A program made the translations under genes and the position numbers. Below are positions 1 to 10,812 of a stretch of 64,000 nt of DNA, in pieces (within the stretch, counting starts at the first letter, position 1; every line of letters begins with the position of its first letter). This DNA is from Zygnema cylindricum. Taxonomy: Eukaryota > Streptophyta > Zygnematophyceae > Zygnematales > Zygnemataceae. The notes beneath the pieces were generated by a model. It had not been told where the DNA came from. It was given only the letters and a program-made list of their open reading frames with translations, and made no database searches. The stretch spans positions 124,001-188,000 of the forward strand of contig JBBHKE010000743.1 in NCBI GenBank assembly GCA_037447655.1, in the 5' to 3' direction.

Positions 1-1347
1 ATGTTAATTCTAATTGGCGGTAATCCAGCGACGAAAGCTGATCATGCGCCGTCGTAAGATTATCATTGGCTATTGCCGAAAACACGTGGCATTTTAATCA
101 TCCACGCATTCCCAAAGTTGGTCGCGTTTCACAGATGACGTTAGAACAACCGATTGCCGAGGTAACGACGCCGCATTTTTTCCAATCATCCTTTTGCCGT
201 ACAACTTGTAAACTGGAGGTGTTTCCATGGCGCTATGACCATTACACCGACGACGTAAGTTTTGAAATATTTTGGCAATTTTGAAGCAAATTTTTACGAG
301 ATCCCGCTTATATTTCCCGCGTATTGAAATATTTTTAAATTGAAAGCCGTGCTAAAATTCAAATTTTGGATTTTAAACGAAAAATTTAAAATGGCAAATC
401 CCTCCATTATTACCGCGCAAAATCATTTTCATTTGCATTTCGTCTATTATATAAATGTATTTGTGATAATGGCAACAACACTATCGCTACTTCTTCCTCA
501 TTTGCTTGGGTTGCCATTTTCCTTGTTTCGGCTGCTCCTACTTCTTATTTTTTAGGTGATATTAAGTGTTTAAGAGTATGTGGACCCTTAATAGAATTTG
601 GGGATCCAATCCGGGCAATAACAACCACAATCCCCATAACGCTCAGGTTGAAGAAGATGAGGAAAATGAGAGGAACGACGAGGAAAACGCACTTCCAAAC
701 GAGGATGAGAGTGAGGCGGAAATCGAAACGTCGGTAGACCCGGCGGCCATTGTGGAAGGTTTTTTTCCGTCTTCGGCCAATATCAGGGGACGTTTCTCCC
801 GCCGTAAAGTTCAACACGTGTCCACCAAGGCAACTCGGATGCGAGTAATACACTGGATGTTGAAGGACTGTGAAGATAACGGCTCAGCTGAACTCATTCC
901 AAGGACATAAGAAAGTTTCCTGAGCATTTTACCGGAGTGTACGGTACAAGTAAGCCCTTTCAAGCAAACTTTCTCCCATTTATTAATTTATTTCGTTTCC
1001 TCCTTCCTTTTATGTTATTATTGTCATGCACAATATGTTGTTATATTTTAAATTTGTTGTGCTTTTAAATTATTTGTACAGTATTATTTTTGAACGTCGC
1101 CTTTCTCTCTCAAACTGCATACTGACTTCTCACTAACTCTCCATTAGTGCGTGTTTTTCTATGTTGTCGACTACTTTGCATTGTTTTGTTGTTTTTTAGT
1201 ATTATTTCCCAAGTTTCTTGCGATTTCTTTATGGCGACAACGTACTAGCGATGGCGTGTCTTTGTCGCGGTGGACGCGACGACATCATGTCGACGCTTCA
1301 ATGATGGATACGACAAAATAATTGAATGGATGAGGATACCTCATTAG

Positions 1348-1562
1348 GTCGAAAGTGCAAATGACGGACGAGAGTGGTTCGTCGTTTAGACTAAACCACC
1401 GACGACATTAATTCAAATTATCCAACGTTGGTATTCTCGAATGTAATTCGCGGAGTCGAAAGTGCAAATGACGGACGACAGTGGTTCGTCGTTTAGACTA
1501 AACCACCGATGACATTAAATTCAAATTATCCAACGTTGGTATTCTCGAATGTAATTCGCGGA
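1348..1562. repeat. tandem duplication, 107-bp unit x2
   Basis: Two head-to-tail copies begin at 1348 and 1455 with GTCGAAAGTGCAAATGACGG. Each carries GTTCGTCGTTTAGACTAAAC. They differ by a few bases. They lie in the first intron of the decayed transposase and belong to the GACGAC/GTCGTC-rich sequence around it. Confidence 0.9.
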
Positions 1563-1614
1563 CGATGACGTTGTTTCGTCGAACCAATTTCGGGAAACTC
1601 GAATAGAGTCGAAC

Positions 1615-1638
1615 GAGCGACGACATTTTTCGTCGCTC
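1615..1638. repeat. GCGACGA palindrome (hairpin)
   Basis: GAGCGACGA at 1615-1623 and TCGTCGCTC at 1630-1638 form a 9-bp inverted repeat with a 6-base loop. It uses the same core (GCGACGA/TCGTCGC) as the 3' repeat block at 5.9-6.7 kb, so it may be a binding or terminal motif of the same element family. Confidence 0.7.
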
Positions 1639-1819
1639 GAATGTCAGTTTATAAGTCGCAGGGCCAACGATTCAATTTTATAACTGTAAGTATTGGACTA
1701 TTTTTACAGTTGGATTGTCTGGGTTTAGGTCTGAATAAAAGAGCGTCTTTTAGGTTGTGTTTCACTCCCACAATTGTGTTTTTTCAATTTTTCCGCTTAA
1801 ACAATAGTTATTTTTTTAA

Positions 1820-3161
1820 ATGGAGGGCGGCCAACGACCATTCAAACGAGCGCGCTTTGCCATTCCGAGGCGATTTCGTCCACTACCAACGGCAACCGCG
1901 ATGGGGGGTGACATACGTGGAGGGGAGAACTTAGAGAGAGAAAGGGGTGCAACCGAAGGACTGTTAGGGAATAGGGTGGAATAGGAAGAGGGCGGTAGGG
2001 AAAGGGTTGGAATTGAGTTGGTTTTGAGGGAGGGGGAAGAATTGAGTGTTGATATAGATGATATGGAGGAAACTGAGGTCGTGGGGAGGGAAGGGACGGG
2101 CACGGAGAGGGTAGTAAAGGGAAGTGTGTCGGAAGGGGATTTACCAAATGAAGAGATTAGAGCGGACGAAGAAGGTGTCCGCGAAGTAGAAGAGGGTAAG
2201 GAGGTAGACGAGGAATACGAACCCTCAGGAACTGCGTCGGACGAGCCTATTGAGGAAAGGGAAGAGCATACGGAAGAGGAGGAAGAACCGGAAGAAACGA
2301 AATCGTTGGACATTCCGATCGCAAGATACGACGACGATCCCTCAACCTCGGATCGGCATTCTTCGGAGAGCTCGGAGAGACGCATGGAAGAAGAATATGG
2401 AGACGACAACGAGGTTGTTGCTTTTCCACCATCACCGAATCGTGATAGTGCTCTCGTGGCGGTACAAGGACCTCAAATTCCGGCCGAGCGTGATGTGGTA
2501 ATTCGAGAGGAAGAACCCGATTGGTTTTTCCCGCCTCCTGTCGGAGATGAGGCCATGGATGGCTTCCAACCGACGGCTGCCCATTACATCCCGGTCGAGG
2601 AATGGTCGGACTATTGACGTTACGGGGAGGCGAGGCCTATTGACTGGTGGTTGAACCCCTGTCCCTGAAATTCTCGATATCCATCCGGATGTCCCTGCCC
2701 ACCCAACATGGCTGTACATCGCATCATACAACCATGCGTCAAATTTCCCATACATTAGGCATTTTCAGCCTAATGACGAACTTTTCACATGGATTGTACG
2801 CCGACCGATTGGATTTGAAATAGATGTCCCGGAATTAATCCGACATTATCACCCTTGGGACCCACGGTTATTTACCATTCTACGTCGTGCAATTCGTACC
2901 CCGGAGCTAAATGGATTTTTAGATGCTCGAAGTGCGGTCTTACAACGCTTCCGAAATGTGCAAGTGAGGCGTACGCATCTTTCGGAAATTCCGAGGGTCC
3001 CACATGTTGATGAGCCCTCTCCACCACCGGAAGTAGACCGATTGAGGAATGAAGTTCAAAATCTCCATCGCCTTTTGGAGGCGCAAGAAATAGCGATGAT
3101 AACGGTTCGTCGCTTAATTAATAATTTAACTCGAGAGCTTGCTGCCATTAGGCGACGTTGA
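1820..3161 (+). pseudogene. unknown acidic protein with C-terminal coiled coil, interrupted ORF
   Basis: Function not recognised. From ATG 1820 the frame starts with a basic, nuclear-signal-like stretch (RPFKRARFAIPRRFRP), meets one TAG at 1982-1984, continues in the same frame through a long Glu/Asp/Ser-rich region and stops at TGA 2615-2617. A second open frame from about 2655 to 3161, shifted relative to the first, codes a compact Trp/His-containing region (WLYIASYNHASNFPYIRHF) and ends in a Leu-heptad coiled coil (DRLRNEVQNLHRLLEAQE) plus a basic tail. Together they look like one protein of about 440 residues broken by a nonsense codon and a frameshift, or two adjacent ORFs. The whole unit sits inside the first intron of the transposase between GCGACGA repeats. 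It is either an accessory ORF of that transposon or a nested element. Confidence 0.5.
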
Positions 3162-3394
3162 TGGGAGATGACGAGGGTCAATTTCGTGTACCTCATTCGA
3201 AGGAGAGGTACCCTGATTTAGCCCTCAACCTACATTGGGTGCCACAATGTTATTATTATTTTATTTTATTTTATTCATGCAAGTGTAAATTTAATAGTTT
3301 TTTTTTTTTTTCAAAAAATGAATTTTAATTCGACTTTTAGTCGTCCATTTGATATTTCTGATATCGCCATTGTGTTTGCTATTCATCTTTCCCG

Positions 3395-3570
3395 GCTTAA
3401 CGACGACACAAGGTCGTCGCTAGTTCGTCGGCGAAGTGAGGAATTCTCATTGGTAGTCGGCAGATTACTACGTATCAACGATGTTGTTAAATAAAAATGT
3501 ATTTTTGCAGTTATAACGACGTGATTCTTTTGTCGCTGAATCTGCGACAGCAAATTTTTGTCGCTGAAAA
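3395..3570. repeat. GCGACGA/TCGTCGC-rich block
   Basis: Repeated GACGAC, GTCGTCGCT and TTTGTCGCTGAA motifs occur in both orientations just 5' of transposase exon 2. With 1250-1640 they bracket the unknown ORF at 1820-3161. Confidence 0.6.
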
Positions 3571-5541
3571 GTGTTGTTTCCTTTTAGAGTCGTTAACCCT
3601 TATTTATACGACTTTCCATTCAGGAACCTGATTAATACTTTTGACATTGTTTATTGTTTACAGGGTACCAAAAGGCCAAGCGATGGTGGGTAGAGAGGAG
3701 GTCCACGCTTGACGGAATACGAGAGACAACCCGTACGTTTTCTACTTCTAGTTTTGGGACGAGATCGGTGGCGGTTAACAAGGCTTTGCCGGGACGAGGA
3801 AGGAAGGAAGCCGCTTGGGTCACGGTTATACACGAGGAGTTACTTTCGGATTTCGAACGTTTTAAGAAAGCGGGTATGAAGATGTCCACCATAATTCTCG
3901 TGGACATCGCTAGGGACATAATAAGAGAAAGGAGGAAAGAGTACGGCCCGGAATGGTTCAACAAGGACGGGTCCGAAATACATCCGGTAATAAACAAAAG
4001 GTGGGTGCAAAGGTGTCAAGAGAAGCACAACATCGTTGTGCGTGCACAAAAGGGGAAACTACAATGTAGTCCCGAGAAAGAGGAATACATTGAGCGTACC
4101 GTAGCCTTCCACATGGGCGTTCTAAAGCGGGGGTTTGAAACCGGTGAGTTTCTTTACCAATATAGATTAAAGACGTTACATTTTTTTAGTGTATTGTTAT
4201 CGTTTTATTCCATACTTGACTGCGTAAACCCAAAATAACTACATTTGTTTTGGCTTGGCGGCGAATGTATAACAGGACTTTTCAACGAAGACCTCATGGA
4301 AAACATGGATGAAACTCACATGATAGTCAACACCGATAATGGGAAAACATTGGGGTTTAGAGGGGACGAAGTGGTGAAATACGCTGATGTTGCCGGAGGA
4401 GGCGAATCCATGACTCTCATGGTGCGATTAAGTGGAGGGATGAACGCTCGTATCGAGAACCCAATGATAATTTTTGCAAATCGAGCAAGAAGTTACCCGA
4501 TACAAGGTTTACCGGACAACGTCCCCGGTGTGTTTTTTCTCCCTCATTTAATGTTTTCAGTTTATGTATTATGTCTTCTTGGCTTTGATGGAGATTTATC
4601 TATTTGCATCTAACCATGTTTTTGTGTTTATTTTTTTGTGTATATCTCCTTACCTAGCTCTCGCATACCTCCTCTCCCCTTCTCCTACTACAAAATATGT
4701 GTTTTTTTCTTCTTTAACACTCTGATTTCTCTAATCTAAAGTAATGACTCATATTTTAAGGTTTCTATAGTACACGTAGCTTACTTTCCCTGTAATGCAT
4801 ATGTAAGCAAGCATTTCAAAATGATAGTTTTTTTCCCTTTGTTTGTGTATTATATATATTTGCAGGCGTTTGTTACCGGACCGGTCCGAAGGGGTGGAAT
4901 GATAAAACGGTGTTCCCACAATGGGTCGAAGAGGCAAGGTCTTACCAAGGGGATCGAGATGGACGTCAAAAAATTATATTTCTGGACAACTGCGGTGGTC
5001 ACAACACGTCCGACGAGTTGGAGCGAGTTCTAGAGGCCAAGAACACCGTGTTACATATTTTCCACCTAATGCAACACACCTTGTTCAACCGGCCGACTCC
5101 TTCGTGATTTCCAAAATCAAGGACGTGTGGAGTCGCATTTGGGATAGTTGGAAGGCGAAAGGAATTGAGAACGGTCAATGGGCTAAACCTTCTAGCCGCG
5201 GATGGTTCGGTAAATTGGTTGGACCCGGTAAAGCGTTTTTTTTTAAATTGGCGAGGGATTCCATCCGACAGGTCAATGCGATGAGAGACAAAAACGGAAT
5301 GAGTTATGCGAAAAAAGCCATGATTCAATGTGGTTTGTCTCTACGCGACGGAAAGTGGGATGAAGACATGCTGACACAACAACTGCAAGGCATAGTCAGC
5401 AAATATCCCTACCACTTTGAAGGCGAAGCTGTAGAACCTCCATGCCCGAGGGCAAGGGAATTCCTCCAAAATATTGAAGATGCCGACAGTCAACAAGACA
5501 ACATTTTCAATGAGGGAGGGATGAGCGGCAACGAGTTTTAA

Positions 5542-5890
5542 ACATAATACTTGATTGCGTTTTTTTTTTTTATATATATTAGTTTGGGGTTGGTAGTTTA
5601 ATTATAGTGAAGGAATAGTAGTTAAACTGGTTCCAGATAAATGTAGACAGTTCAAGGAGTCCAGTTTTATTTGATTTCTTTGGATAGAGCAGATTTCGAA
5701 TGTGTGTATGGTCTTTTATATGGGAAAATATGATTTTGTTTTTTATGAAGTAAAAAACCCTTGTATGTCGTGGAATTCGATATATGTTACAAAATTATCA
5801 TGTATTTACCTTCAGCTGTTGTTATTGTGGTGTTGAACATTCCAGTGTGCTTGTATTATGGAATTTTATATTTTGTCGCAATTTACAACA
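5542..5890 (+). other. 3' flank of transposase, AT-rich, no gene seen
   Basis: AT-rich sequence between the transposase stop and the repeat block. Its length suits a 3' UTR, but no transcript end could be fixed. Confidence 0.4.
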
Positions 5891-5999
5891 TACCCTAATC
5901 AGCGACGACTATGCTTCGTCGTTTGTTGATCCTCGGAAATTTTTCAGTGCTTATTTTTATAAACACCATATTCATCGAACTGAATAATGGTTGCTCTTG

Positions 6000-6640
6000 C
6001 AGCGACGATAATTTGTCGTCGCATGACACTTTTTTAGCGGCGAAAAAACATTATTATCATAGCTGACAAAGCAGAGTCTATGTCGTCGCTAAATGGAATT
6101 TAGCGACGACACCACATCGTCATCATATTTCATAAAAAAAAGTATGTTTTGTCGCTAGAAGGAATTTCAGCGACAGACACTAATATAGCGACGAAAAAAC
6201 ATTATTATCATAGTTGACAAAGCAGAGGCTATGTCGTCGCTAAATGGAATTTAGCGACGACACAACATCGTCATCATATTTCATAAAAAAAAGTATGTTT
6301 TGTCGCTAGAAGGAATTTCAGCGACAGACACTAATATAGCGACGAAAAAACATTATTATCATAGCTGACAAAGCAGAGGCTATGTCGTCGCTAAATGGAA
6401 TTTAGCGACGACACAACATCGTCATCATATTTCATAAAAAAAAGTATGTTTTGTCGCTAGAAGGAATTTCAGCGACAGACACTAATATAGCGACGAAAAA
6501 ACATTATTATCATAGTTGACAAAGCAGAGGCTATGTCGTCGCTAAATGGAATTTAGCGACGACACAACATCGTTATTATATTTGAGAAGTACAGTATGTT
6601 TTGTCGCTAGAAGGGATTTCAGCGACAAAACAACGTTCTC
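6000..6640. repeat. 151-bp tandem array (four units) with TGTCGTCGCTAAA palindromes
   Basis: The string CGAAAAAACATTATTATC recurs at 6041, 6192, 6343 and 6494, an exact 151-bp period. Each unit contains TGTCGTCGCTAAA, five bases, then TTTAGCGACGACA: a 13-bp-arm palindrome. The first three units are nearly identical and the fourth diverges after about 6580. Isolated GCGACGA/TCGTCGC motifs continue from about 5897 to about 6735. The position just beyond the transposase suggests subterminal repeats where transposase could bind. Confidence 0.9.
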
Positions 6641-6745
6641 ACCATCTCCGACAAAGCAGAGTCTGTCGTCGCTGAATTCAATCATGGAACCATTTGTGGA
6701 AACCTTTCAGCGCCGAGGTTGTTTCGTCGCTGATTCAGACAGTTT

Positions 6746-8680
6746 GAGTTTTTAAATTACATGGATATTTTTTTTTATTGTGATCAAATAACATCCTTAA
6801 TCCTATGTCGAGAATCTCATTTTCGCTAGACTGGAACCATTAATACAGCAGTGAAAATCAAACCAAAATTTTTCATGCAGGAAAATCAAAGATGAAGAAA
6901 AATATGCGGTTTGAAGTAAAAAATACAAATAAAAATCATATTTCGAGCATATACAGATGTTCACAACAAAAATATGCAAGTTACATGAAATATATTTTAA
7001 TGCGATAATATCAACGAAACAACATAAAAGCAATTATAAAACACGCAATGAATAGAAAATACACCAAAATGTGACACAAATACGAGCATTCATTAAAACA
7101 ATGGGAAAAGAAATACGTCAATTTTATATTTCATGGTAAACTCTGTTTACAATGTTGAACTACAACGAATACTTAACTAAGGCCTATTAATCTGCAGTAG
7201 TCAACAAAGCTCTAAATAGTCATGAAGTATTAACATTTCTGCTTGTAAGTAAGAAATCCTCTAAATATAATTTTAAAAACCTACATATTTTACAAACACT
7301 AACTAAGTATCCCCCATCCGTGGTAACAAATAAAGATCCATGGAAAGCTTCTAATGGTATACTCTATGCGGCTTCGTACGGTCCAATACCTTCAACATGA
7401 TATTTTATTCTTCCCTATATCGCATGTTTCCGTAGGGTGCTGTACAATACAACCGACCGTCGGATATATCCTCATCATCGATGACAATTCATAATACATG
7501 AGAAAAAAAAATATAACAAATTAGTACGGGGTAGGTGGATTTGAAAAATATTACGTGAAAAAGAAGAACAGAGAGTGACACAGAACGAAAACGAGAATAA
7601 CATAGGAAAAAAACCACTCCGAAATAAAAGCAGAGAAAGGATATGAGACAGAAAAATGGAGAGAGAGAAACTGGAAAGAAGTGAACAACAGAAAAGGGTA
7701 GGGAGGGTTAATGGGAAGAAATATGGGAGATGGAGAATTCGTAGAGAGAGAGATTAAAGGATAGAGAGGAAGAGAAAATGAAGGGGAAGAAGAAAGATGT
7801 AGAGAGCGCAAGAGAGATGATTCAACATGCTGGGCTGCGCACTTACCAATGATTTCATTATAATCCCGGAAATACATAGCGACGATGTTGGCTCGACCTC
7901 TATTGTTGTTCCTCCATATTACGTTCGAAACGCCTGCCGCTGTAAACCATAGAGGGAGCCATAGTCTACTGGATGCCGCTGGATTAAAGGAGGCGGCGGG
8001 GCGATGACACGCATCCTGCCAAAAAAATGGCGACGTCGTGTAAAAATGCATATGCGTGATTGAAAAGCATGCCGTCAAAAAATGAGGATGTGGTTGAGAT
8101 TTGTCTGACCACAAAATCTCTTTTTTGTGTTCTGTCCGCATATGCCGCTAGATTGTACCAATTCTCGTTTTCAAGGCGCCGCGTTTTTTCAATTCTAAAT
8201 TTTGTAAATTCACTCTAATATGTACACAATATGACACTAATTTGTTGTTATTTTGTGAAACATAACCCATTTTAGAATAAAACATAACTCTAATATGCGT
8301 CTCGTTTGTTTAAAGGTCTGGTATTACCATTATGTACCCTAAAAATCCCTTTAATAGTGTAAACATATATACTAATAATCTCGCAGGATCGGAAATAGAG
8401 TTAAAAGGGCACCGTATTAGTCTTAGCTTTACTCAACTATCAACATGTGTAAGTGGGCAACATTGCGTTTATGTAACATGGACAGTTTTTAGCATGTGCA
8501 CATGTTATCAGTTCACACTGACACACACAAAAACGAACTTCTAAATGTATGCGAACGTTTATTTTGGAAACTGGATTCCGCTATTTTTCTAAGCGCAGCT
8601 TTGTATGCCACCGACATAAGTTAACCAGTATTTCCGTACGGATATTGGTAATGAAGTACATTGCTGTACGAACAAACTTT
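6746..8680. other. no gene supported
   Basis: AT-rich non-coding sequence. A 196-codon minus-strand open frame (8141-7551) ends in a low-complexity purine tract of the plus strand and shows no family motif I can support. Confidence 0.5.
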
Positions 8681-8689
8681 TTTCCGTAC

Positions 8690-8855
8690 ACCACACTAAT
8701 AATGAATACAGTACGGTCATACCATTGACGCTATTTTACTAGAACCGTAATTAATGTCAAAGATAAATTAGATTCAATCACTGTATTTCGGGTATCAATG
8801 TCAAAATTTTGGGGTGCCGATATAGCGTACATAAGGCTAATAACGATTCGCGGTG
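8690..8855. mobile_element. right-end fragment of TA-target MITE
   Basis: Ends with GGCTAATAACGATTCGCGGTG followed by TA, the same terminus as the MITE at 26375-26942, and is similar to it over about 170 bp. No matching left terminus was seen, so the copy is truncated or decayed. It abuts CopA, whose target site starts at 8877. Confidence 0.6.
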
Positions 8856-8881
8856 TACATGTCGACTAATGGCAAAACCTT

Positions 8882-10021
8882 TGTTGATATTTGAGTATTT
8901 TCTAGGTCTTTATTTAAGATAAGAAAAAGAGCAGAGGCTGTCTGCCACTGACTCTCTTCTCTAAGCCCCCACACTTGTTGTAGTCACTGAAGGCTAAAGA
9001 GGGAGCTGCATCCATGACTGCCTAAGCTCTCTAGAGAGACACGAGTAGATAATGGTAAGTTTACTAAAAAGGTATTTGACGAACCCATGATTTGATCCTG
9101 GAACCTACCATCTGTCAAACAACCCATAGCCGTTAGCTTTGTCCGTTTAGTCTAGGATTAGTGTTAGGACATGTAGGGTTTGATAGATATCTAAATAGTT
9201 ACACATTGGGTTTTCCATTAATCTGGATTACGGAATATAGGGCATGGAAACACTTGAATTTTAAGTACCGGACGAAACAAATAGTATGGACATTTGTTTC
9301 GACGGTCAACATTAAATGCCGATATAATTCGAACGGTCGTGGTTAAGCACCAGCTTCACGGAAAGGATAATTTGGCGGTTTGCGGAGGTCACCACTCTCG
9401 ATGACACCTGGCGACATCGTACGGGTTGCGGAATCTTCAGAACGAAAGATAACAAGTTTGGATGTGACAGCTATCACCTGTATGGTCATGTCGTACAATT
9501 GTCGTACATAAAGTACTCCGACGCTTGTACTTTTGTGTACGGCACAGTCATGTGATTGGCGCTGTATTTCAGTAGAAGGGGTTTAGAGAGGGACTAGGAA
9601 TTTTAATTTTTAGGTAGGTAGTCGCCTCTCTCCCAGAGAGCACCTTGTGTAATACGCTAACTTTGAGCAGCCATAACTATAAACTCAGTTGACCATTTTA
9701 GGGATTCTTTTTGTTGCGGGCTCAAGGGAGTCCAAACTATACAAGTGTGTAGTCGGTTAGAGTGGTTGCCTGCCAGGGTGGCCGCATTTCTACGGTAAAG
9801 TAAAAGTGGGGAATGTTATCCAAAACGCATATTTTAACTTTGCATTCTGTGGTGGAACTGAGCACACGGAAAGTCTTATTTCACAAGGGTGAAGTTGTAA
9901 TGGGGTTCTGATTGTCAAGGGGTCAATCATTTGGGTTTATATAAACTTGGAGTCGGCACTATCTAGATTATCTTCTTTGGACCTGCGAATTCTGTGTGGC
10001 AATGGAGCCCATAGAAATCCA
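8882..10021 (+). repeat. 5' LTR of CopA, includes gag start codon
   Basis: 1,140 bp, TG...CA. A TATA-like TTTATATAAAC lies at 9936-9946. The last 20 bases (10002-10021) begin with ATGGAGCCC, the gag start. The boundary follows from the 3' LTR copy, whose end is fixed by the ACCTT target duplication. An antisense tRNA-like A/B-box pair lies at 9143-9154 and 9089-9098. Confidence 0.9.
9936..9946 (+). promoter_or_regulatory. TATA-like box in CopA 5' LTR
   Basis: TTTATATAAAC lies 56-66 bases upstream of the gag ATG and 75-85 bases before the LTR end. A transcript starting about 30 bases downstream would have a 5' leader of only about 30-40 bases, which fits the compact LTR/gag arrangement. The same motif is in the 3' LTR near 13216-13226. 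Confidence 0.5.
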
Positions 10022-10037
10022 GGTTATGGGCCCACCA
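10022..10037 (+). promoter_or_regulatory. primer-binding site complementary to the initiator tRNA-Met anticodon arm
   Basis: GGTTATGGGCCCACCA directly follows the 5' LTR. Its reverse complement, TGGTGGGCCCATAACC, matches the anticodon stem-loop of plant initiator tRNA-Met as I know it (CAU anticodon inside GGGCCCAUAACC), not the tRNA 3' end. Drosophila copia uses the same internal region through a cleaved half-tRNA. The site also codes gag residues VMGPP. Confidence 0.8.
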
Positions 10038-10408
10038 TCTTGGGTGCCTATGTTTGATGGAACAGACTTCACTTACTGGGAGTTTACAATTGAGGGATTT
10101 CTTTTCGAAAAGCACTTATGGGGAATTGTTTTGGGACAAGTGAGGTGTCCACCACCAGGCTTTGAAGGAACTCACTAGAAAGAATCATGTGGGACTTTCC
10201 AGAAAACCAACCGGAGTAAGGATCCAACGAAAGGTGACGGGAAAATTAGTACCATGGAAGGGGGAAAAGAGGAGAAGGATAAAGGGACATCGATGGTGAG
10301 GGGAGCTAGGCTCTCGGCATCGGTTACTCATGTGGGGATTATAATTGAACCAAAAACGGATGAAAATGACAGAAAAAAAATGGAATAAAAAAAAAAAACT
10401 GTAGCAAA

Positions 10409-10812
10409 ACATCTCATACTTAGAAATGTGTCTATGTCCATAGTTATCACTCTTTTGAATCTAACCAAGTCTTCGAAAATTTGGGAAACACTAATTCAAA
10501 TTATTAAGAGTGAGACTTTACAGAGGCAATAGTTAGTTAAACAGGAAATAAAGGCCTATGTTTATAGCGGTAGCATGATAGAGTTTTGCAATGATATTGC
10601 TGCGTTATAACATCTCATACTTAGAAATGAGTCTAAGTCCAAAGTTATAACTCTATTAAATCTAATCAAGTCTTCAAAAATATGGTAAACACTAATTCAG
10701 ATTTTATAAGAGTGAGACTTTACAGAGGCATCAAGCAAAACAAGAAATAGAGGCCTATGTTTATAAAGGTGGTAGCATGATAGAGTTTTGCAATGATATT
10801 GCTACGTTATAT
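10409..10812 (+). repeat. 201-bp tandem duplication within CopA gag
   Basis: The string ACATCTCATACTTAGAAATG starts at 10409 and again at 10610. Both copies code the same gag helical region, and small indels separate them. CopB has this region once, so the duplication arose in CopA or its lineage. Confidence 0.85.

Larger units (their letters stand above)
578..5541 (+). pseudogene. pogo/DDE_1-type DNA transposase, four exons, frameshifted
   Basis: Decayed transposase of the DDE_1 (pogo/Tigger-like) class, which cuts and pastes DNA in the nucleus. Inferred exons are 578-949, 3664-4143, 4276-4527 and 4866-5541, all with GT-AG borders and matching phases (donors GTAAGC, GTGAGT, GTGTGT; acceptors TTTACAG, AACAG, TGCAG). 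Exon 1 codes an acidic N-terminus (EEDEENERNDEEN). Exon 2 is a basic helix-rich DNA-binding region containing the run SPEKEEYIE. Exon 3 has the first catalytic Asp in ENMDETH and the block GFRGDEVVKYADV. Exon 4 has FLDNCGGHN (second Asp) and NATHLVQPADS (third Asp), so a DDD triad. Two apparent indels break it: near 880-900, where the frame continues as KDIRKFPEHFTGVYGT after a stop, and near 5060, where PPNATHL is one base out of frame. ATG 578 is the first in-frame Met; the longer reading uses GTG. I recall similar architecture in oomycete/fungal transposases, but no search was possible. Confidence 0.8.

Noticed and set aside
1816-2409. Ser-rich 197-codon minus-strand frame
   Set aside because: Mirror of the acidic plus-strand ORF at 1820-2617, which continues beyond it and has the more plausible protein features.
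6041-6640. CRISPR-like array
   Set aside because: The 151-bp units are whole tandem copies without variable spacers, in a eukaryotic transposon context.
7551-8141. 196-codon minus-strand frame starting KKEILWSDKSQPH, vaguely like a Tc1 transposase core
   Set aside because: Only one short resemblance (LWSD). No further catalytic motif, and the second half translates a purine-rich low-complexity tract.
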